Both the position numbers and the translations under genes were made by a program. This document shows, piece after piece, positions 60,351 to 64,000 of a DNA stretch of 64,000 nucleotides (position 1 is the stretch's first letter; each line of letters opens with the position of its first letter). Origin of the DNA: JAMHWF01 sp964371405 (GTDB lineage: Bacteria > Pseudomonadota > Gammaproteobacteria > Burkholderiales > Burkholderiaceae_C); the NCBI GenBank assembly GCA_964371405.1, contig CAYJLV010000009.1, positions 43,631-107,630 on the forward strand, in the 5' to 3' direction. The notes under the pieces were generated by a model. That model ran no database searches and was not told where the DNA came from. It worked only from the letters and a program-made list of their open reading frames with translations.

Positions 60351-60914
60351 AACTACGACAGCTTCACCTACAACCTGGTGCAGTACTTCGGCGAACTCGG
60401 CGCCGACGTGCGCGTGTTCCGCAACGACGAGATCACGCTCGAAGGCATCGCCGTGCTGAAGCCGCAGCAGCTCGTGCTCTCGCCCGGGCCGTGCTCGCCG
60501 GCAGAGGCGGGCGTCTGCGTGGCGGCGATCCGCGAGTTCGCCGGCAAGCTGCCGATCCTCGGCGTGTGCCTCGGCCACCAGGCGATCGGCGCGGCGCTCG
60601 GCGGGCGCATCGTGCGCGCGCAGCGCCAGATGCACGGCAAGCTGAGCCGCATCACGACCGACGAGCAGGGCGTCTATGCCGGGCTGCCCAAGGAGTTCGA
60701 CGTTGTGCGCTACCACTCGCTCGTCATCGAGCAGGCGACGCGGCCGGCCGCGCTCGACGTGACTGCGACCGCCGAGGACGGCGAGATCATGGGCGTGCGC
60801 CACCGCGAGCTCGCCGGCACGTCGACGCCGCTCGAAGGCGTTCAGTTCCATCCCGAGTCCATCGCGAGCGAACACGGCCACGCGATGCTGCGCAACTTCC
60901 TGCAACTGCACTGA
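60333..60914 (+). CDS. trpG: Anthranilate synthase component II (glutamine amidotransferase)
   Basis: A 193-aa class I glutamine amidotransferase that hydrolyses glutamine and hands ammonia to TrpE. The catalytic Cys is in GVCLGHQAIG, and His/Glu in GVQFHPESI. YDSFTYNLVQYFGELG and SPGPCSPAEAG are typical. The gene is complete. Its first codons and ribosome binding site (AGGA, about 9 nt from the ATG) are supplied by the inserted island, not by the original trpE-trpG junction. No clear promoter is visible in the 260 bp upstream, so transcription of trpGDC may need one inside the island. Confidence 0.95.
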   Translation: MLLMIDNYDSFTYNLVQYFGELGADVRVFRNDEITLEGIAVLKPQQLVLSPGPCSPAEAGVCVAAIREFAGKLPILGVCLGHQAIGAALGGRIVRAQRQMHGKLSRITTDEQGVYAGLPKEFDVVRYHSLVIEQATRPAALDVTATAEDGEIMGVRHRELAGTSTPLEGVQFHPESIASEHGHAMLRNFLQLH

Positions 60915-60927
60915 TCGGAGCGACGCG

Positions 60928-61959
60928 ATGGCGATCACCGACACCGACGCGCTGACGCGCGTCATCGAGCACCGCGAGATCTTCCACGACGAGATGCTGG
61001 CGCTGATGCGACGCATCATGACGGGGCAGATGTCGCCCGTGATGGCGGCGGCGCTGCTGATCGGGCTGCGCGTCAAGAAGGAGACGATCGGCGAGATCAG
61101 CGCCGCGGCGCAGGTGATGCGCGAGTTCGCGACGCAAGTCGTGGTGGCCGACCGCAGGCACCTCGTCGACATCGTCGGCACCGGCGGCGACGCCTCGCAC
61201 ACCTTCAACATCTCGACCTGCAGCATGTTCGTCGCGGCGGCGGCGGGGGCGCGCGTCAGCAAGCACGGCAACCGCAGCGTGTCGAGCAAGTCGGGCAGCG
61301 CCGACGTGCTGGAGTCGCTCGGCGTCGAGCTGACGTTGAAACCCGAGGCCATCGCGCAGTGCATCGCCGACACCGGCATCGGCTTCATGTTCGCGCCGAA
61401 CCACCACCCGGCGATGAAGAACGTCGCGCCGTTGCGGCGCGAACTGGGCGTGCGCACCATCTTCAACATCCTCGGTCCGCTGACGAATCCGGCCGCCGCC
61501 CCGAATATCCTGATGGGCGTGTTCCACCCCGATCTGGTCGGCATCCAGGTGCGCGCGCTGCAGCGCCTGGGCGTCGAGCATGCGGTGGTCGTCTGGGGCC
61601 GCGACGGCATGGACGAGGTTTCGCTCGGCGCCGCGACGATGGTCGGTGAATGCGTCGGCGGAGAGATTCGCGAGTACGAGATCCACCCCGAGGACTTCGG
61701 CCTGCCGATGGCGAGCAACCGCACGCTCAAGGTCGACACGCCCGAGCAGTCGAAGCAGATGCTGCTCGGTGTGCTGCGCAACGAGCCCGGCCCGGCGCGT
61801 GACATCGTGGCGCTCAACGCCGGCGTGGCGCTCTACGCCGCCGGCATTGCCGACACGATCGACGGCGGCCTCGTCCGCGCCCGCGACGCCATTGCCAGCG
61901 GCCGGGCCCGGGCCAAGCTCGGCGAGTTCGTGGCGCGCACGCGCGAGTTGGCGGCATGA
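60928..61959 (+). CDS. trpD: Anthranilate phosphoribosyltransferase
   Basis: A 343-aa enzyme that joins anthranilate to PRPP in tryptophan synthesis. The PRPP-binding DIVGTGGDASHTFNIST, the anthranilate-channel segment SKHGNRSVSSKSGSADVLESLG, and FAPNHHPAMKNVAPLRRELGVRTIFNILGPLTNP match the family over the full length. It lies 13 bp after trpG, so it is in the same transcript. Confidence 0.96.
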   Translation: MAITDTDALTRVIEHREIFHDEMLALMRRIMTGQMSPVMAAALLIGLRVKKETIGEISAAAQVMREFATQVVVADRRHLVDIVGTGGDASHTFNISTCSMFVAAAAGARVSKHGNRSVSSKSGSADVLESLGVELTLKPEAIAQCIADTGIGFMFAPNHHPAMKNVAPLRRELGVRTIFNILGPLTNPAAAPNILMGVFHPDLVGIQVRALQRLGVEHAVVVWGRDGMDEVSLGAATMVGECVGGEIREYEIHPEDFGLPMASNRTLKVDTPEQSKQMLLGVLRNEPGPARDIVALNAGVALYAAGIADTIDGGLVRARDAIASGRARAKLGEFVARTRELAA

Positions 61960-61960
61960 G

Positions 61961-62046
61961 GCGGGCCGAGCGCCGGGCCGCTCTCAAGCCGGCCCGCGTC
62001 CCCGCGGGGGACCGGCTGCCGTACTCAGCGGACGAGGGGCTGACAC
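61961..62046. repeat. Intergenic GC-rich repeat, copy B
   Basis: Counterpart of 499-583: starts GCGGGCCGAGCGCCGGGCCG and ends GAGGGGCTGACAC. It fills the trpD-trpC gap and ends one base before the trpC ATG, so its GAGGGG serves as the trpC ribosome binding site. An element of this kind inside an operon may affect processing or translation of trpC. Confidence 0.7.
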
Positions 62047-62047
62047 C

Positions 62048-62836
62048 ATGAGCGACATCCTGGATCGCATCGTCGCCGTGAAGCGCGACGAGGTCGCGGC
62101 GGCGCGCCGGCGCCGCGACCTGCCTTCGCTGCGTCGCGAGGCCGAGCAGGCGGGCGGGTTGCGCGACTTCGTCGGCAGCCTGCAGCGGCGCGTCGCTGCA
62201 GGCCATGCCGCCGTCATCGCCGAGATCAAGAAGGCCAGCCCGAGCAAGGGTGTGCTGCGCGAGCACTTCGTGCCGGCCGAGATCGCGGCGAGCTACGAAC
62301 GCCATGGCGCAGCCGCGCTGAGTGTGCTGACCGACGAGCGCTTCTTCCAGGGCTCGGCCGACTACCTGCGCGCGGCGCGCGCCGCCTGCGCGCTGCCGGT
62401 GCTGCGCAAGGACTTCATCGTCGACGAATACCAGGTGCACGAGGCGCGCGCGATGGGCGCCGACTGCATCCTCCTGATCGCCGCCTGCCTCGACGACGCG
62501 CTGATGGTCGATCTGGAGCAATGCGCACGGGCGCTCGGCATGGCTGTGCTGGTCGAGGTGCACGACGGCGCCGAGCTCGACCGCACGCTGCGCCTGGCGA
62601 CGCCGCTGGTCGGCGTCAACAACCGCAACCTGCGCAGCTTCGAGGTGTCGCTGGCGACGACGCTCGATCTGTTGCCGCGCCTGCCCGCAGACCGGTTGCT
62701 CGTCACCGAGTCGGGCATCCTGGCTCGCGGCGACGTCGAGCGCATGCGCGGCGCCGGCGTCAATGCCTTCCTCGTCGGCGAGGCCTTCATGCGCGCACCG
62801 GATCCGGGCGCCGCGCTGGCGCAGCTGTTCAGATGA
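62048..62836 (+). CDS. trpC: Indole-3-glycerol phosphate synthase
   Basis: A 262-aa TIM-barrel enzyme closing the indole ring from CdRP. MSDILDRIVAVKRDEVAAARR is the usual start. AVIAEIKKASPSKGVLREHF has the catalytic Glu and Lys, LSVLTDERFFQGSADYL and PVLRKDFIVDEYQVHEARAMGADCILLI follow, and VTESGILARGDVERMRGAGVNAFLVGEAFM closes the barrel. Stand-alone, without TrpF fusion. The start is set by the ATG directly behind repeat B. Its stop overlaps the next start (ATGA). Confidence 0.96.
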   Translation: MSDILDRIVAVKRDEVAAARRRRDLPSLRREAEQAGGLRDFVGSLQRRVAAGHAAVIAEIKKASPSKGVLREHFVPAEIAASYERHGAAALSVLTDERFFQGSADYLRAARAACALPVLRKDFIVDEYQVHEARAMGADCILLIAACLDDALMVDLEQCARALGMAVLVEVHDGAELDRTLRLATPLVGVNNRNLRSFEVSLATTLDLLPRLPADRLLVTESGILARGDVERMRGAGVNAFLVGEAFMRAPDPGAALAQLFR

Positions 62837-63486
62837 GCTCGCCGCGCAGCGCGGCCGATCTGCTGGCGCGTTTCGCGGTGCACGGCCGCTACTACGAGAC
62901 CGCGCTCGACGGCCGCCCGTGCGCGCTGCGCAGTCACCTCGAGATCGTCGAGCATGGGCTGGACCCGCAAGCCCGCCGCGACGGCGCGGCCGACCTCGTG
63001 GCGGTGATGATGAACCCCGGCGCGTCGCGCCCGCTCGCCGAGCTCGACGCCGACGGCTGGGCGCCGGCGCTGCCCGACCGCACGCAATACCAGCTGATGA
63101 AGCTGGCGCTGCACGCTCAGCAGGCGGGCTGGCCGATCCGGCACGTCCGCGTGATCAACCTCTCGGACCTGCGCACGCCCAAGAGCGCCGACCTGTTCTC
63201 GATGCTCGCGACGCTGGCGGACGACCGGCACAGCATCTTCAGCCCGCGTCGCACCGACGAACTGGCGCGTGCGCTCGGGACGGCCCAGGTGCCGGTTCTG
63301 CGCGCCTGGGGCATGGCCAAGGCGCTGCAGCCTCTGGCGCGCGCCGCGATGCTGGCAACGAGCTCGCGGCGCGTGTTGGGGCTCACTGACGACGGTCTCG
63401 GCTACCGACACCCGCTGCCGCAGCGCGCCGACCTGCAGCAGACGTGGCTCGAGGCGATGGGCCGGCAGGTCGAGCCGCGCGCTTGA
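62833..63486 (+). CDS. DUF1643 family protein
   Basis: A 217-aa protein. VAVMMNPGASRPL, followed by HVRVINLSDLRTPKSADLF and VPVLRAWGMAKAL, fit the DUF1643 family, whose members have a conserved MNPS/MNPG motif and no known reaction. It overlaps trpC by 4 bp (ATGA), so it is translated from the trp transcript. Homologues commonly sit on mobile or defence loci; here it looks like part of the core operon tail. Confidence 0.75.
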   Translation: MSSPRSAADLLARFAVHGRYYETALDGRPCALRSHLEIVEHGLDPQARRDGAADLVAVMMNPGASRPLAELDADGWAPALPDRTQYQLMKLALHAQQAGWPIRHVRVINLSDLRTPKSADLFSMLATLADDRHSIFSPRRTDELARALGTAQVPVLRAWGMAKALQPLARAAMLATSSRRVLGLTDDGLGYRHPLPQRADLQQTWLEAMGRQVEPRA

Positions 63487-63531
63487 CCCCAAGGGGCAGT
63501 TGCGACGGAGCCGATCGACGCCGAATGCAGA

Positions 63532-63537
63532 TATACT
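63532..63537 (+). promoter_or_regulatory. Probable -10 element of the tRNA-tuf operon
   Basis: TATACT lies 14 bp before the first tRNA base, the spacing expected for a -10 of a tRNA promoter. No consensus -35 is seen at 17 bp (GAGCCG region). The following GCGG is a G+C-rich discriminator-like stretch typical of stringently controlled stable-RNA promoters. Confidence 0.55.
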
Positions 63538-63551
63538 CTGCGGTTCGCCTC

Positions 63552-63637
63552 GGAGGGGTGCCCGAGTGGCTAAAGGGGGCAGACTGTAAATCTGTTGGCT
63601 TACGCCTACGTTGGTTCGAATCCAACCTCCTCCACCA
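63552..63637 (+). tRNA. tRNA-Tyr (GTA)
   Basis: An 86-nt class II tRNA with a long variable arm. The acceptor GGAGGGG pairs with CTCCTCC (one G-T), the anticodon loop is CTGTAAA, the T loop GGTTCGAATCC, and the CCA end is encoded. First of three tRNA genes leading into tuf. Confidence 0.96.
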
Positions 63638-63669
63638 AGGCGCGTCGAAGGCTGTCGCAGTTTTTTCGG

Positions 63670-63743
63670 GCGGGAGTAGTTCAATGGCAGAACCTTAGCC
63701 TTCCAAGCTAATGACACGGGTTCGATTCCCGTCTCCCGCTCCA
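63670..63743 (+). tRNA. tRNA-Gly (TCC)
   Basis: 74 nt. The acceptor GCGGGAG pairs with CTCCCGC, the anticodon TCC is in CTTCCAA, the T arm GGGTTCGATTCCC is normal, and CCA is encoded. It lies 32 bp after tRNA-Tyr. Confidence 0.96.
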
Positions 63744-63770
63744 GAAGGTGGGTTCAACAGGGTCGATACC

Positions 63771-63806
63771 GGTTTGCCGGCCTGCCGCAAGGCGCGCCGG
63801 CAAACC
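63771..63806 (+). other. Hairpin between tRNA-Gly and tRNA-Thr
   Basis: GGTTTGCCGGC and GCCGGCAAACC form a perfect 11-bp stem with a 14-nt loop in the spacer between two tRNA genes of one transcript. It may guide processing of the precursor or be a small intergenic repeat. Confidence 0.6.
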
Positions 63807-63815
63807 CGTAGCGAT

Positions 63816-63890
<75 letters not shown>

Positions 63891-63948
63891 TCTGAACCGT
63901 CATCGGCAGTCCACCCTGTCAAACCGAGCAACGCCAGGAGCGCGAGAA

Positions 63949-64000
63949 ATGGCAAAAGGCAAATTTGAACGCACGAAGCCGCACGTCAACGTCGGCACGA
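63949..64000 (+). CDS. tuf: Elongation factor Tu, first 17 codons
   Basis: MAKGKFERTKPHVNVGT is the start of EF-Tu, the GTPase that delivers aminoacyl-tRNA to the ribosome. CAGGAG is upstream of the ATG. The gene runs out of the window. The tRNA genes upstream are on the same strand and probably co-transcribed. Confidence 0.95.
   Translation, partial: MAKGKFERTKPHVNVGT

Overview
The window is GC-rich (near 70% in core genes by eye) and reads as the chromosome of a betaproteobacterium of the order Burkholderiales, in the Rubrivivax/Leptothrix/Methylibium neighbourhood. This placement is inference. It rests on the gene order rpe-pirin-gph-trpE-trpG-trpD-trpC, on the tRNA-Tyr/tRNA-Gly/tRNA-Thr/tuf cluster at the right edge, on a UbiD/Bug-receptor/UbiX operon under an IclR regulator, and on many small proteins typical of the order.

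Layout. Positions 1-39500 are mostly housekeeping and accessory metabolism: the end of a class I fructose-bisphosphate aldolase, a SET-domain protein, an orphan sensor histidine kinase, an EAL-CBS-GGDEF signalling protein, an MgtE-type transporter, a frameshifted CYTH-CHAD gene, an acyltransferase/M14 peptidase/hydrolase run, a di-heme cytochrome c peroxidase with a small lipoprotein, a FadD acyl-CoA ligase, an aldehyde dehydrogenase, an aromatic-acid decarboxylase operon (26267-29379), LysR/GFA/USP genes, a decayed MFS transporter, MltA and ApaG. At 37260-41243 the rpe-pirin-gph genes overlap by 4 bp, and trpE follows behind a tryptophan leader peptide (trpL).

The trp operon is broken by a 19-kb genomic island (about 41245-60350) inserted exactly at the start of trpG. 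The left edge keeps an 18-bp stub of a trpG start. The right edge carries a near-identical copy with its own ribosome binding site that opens the intact trpG. Paired 12-bp-spaced GCGGGTA repeats lie just inside both edges, and a P4-type integrase lies within. The cargo is defence-like: an OLD-family ATPase/TOPRIM protein, a second tyrosine recombinase, a type I restriction-modification system (hsdM-hsdS-[AlbA_2/Schlafen-like gene]-hsdR), and a lower-GC two-gene cassette. That cassette encodes a NYN-type nuclease with a cysteine-rich insert and a NACHT-like NTPase with pentapeptide-like repeats. It is the best candidate here for an undescribed system.

Downstream of the island come trpG, trpD, trpC, a DUF1643 gene, three tRNA genes with encoded CCA ends, and the first 52 bases of tuf. 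An intergenic repeat of about 85 bp occurs both near the left end and directly in front of trpC.
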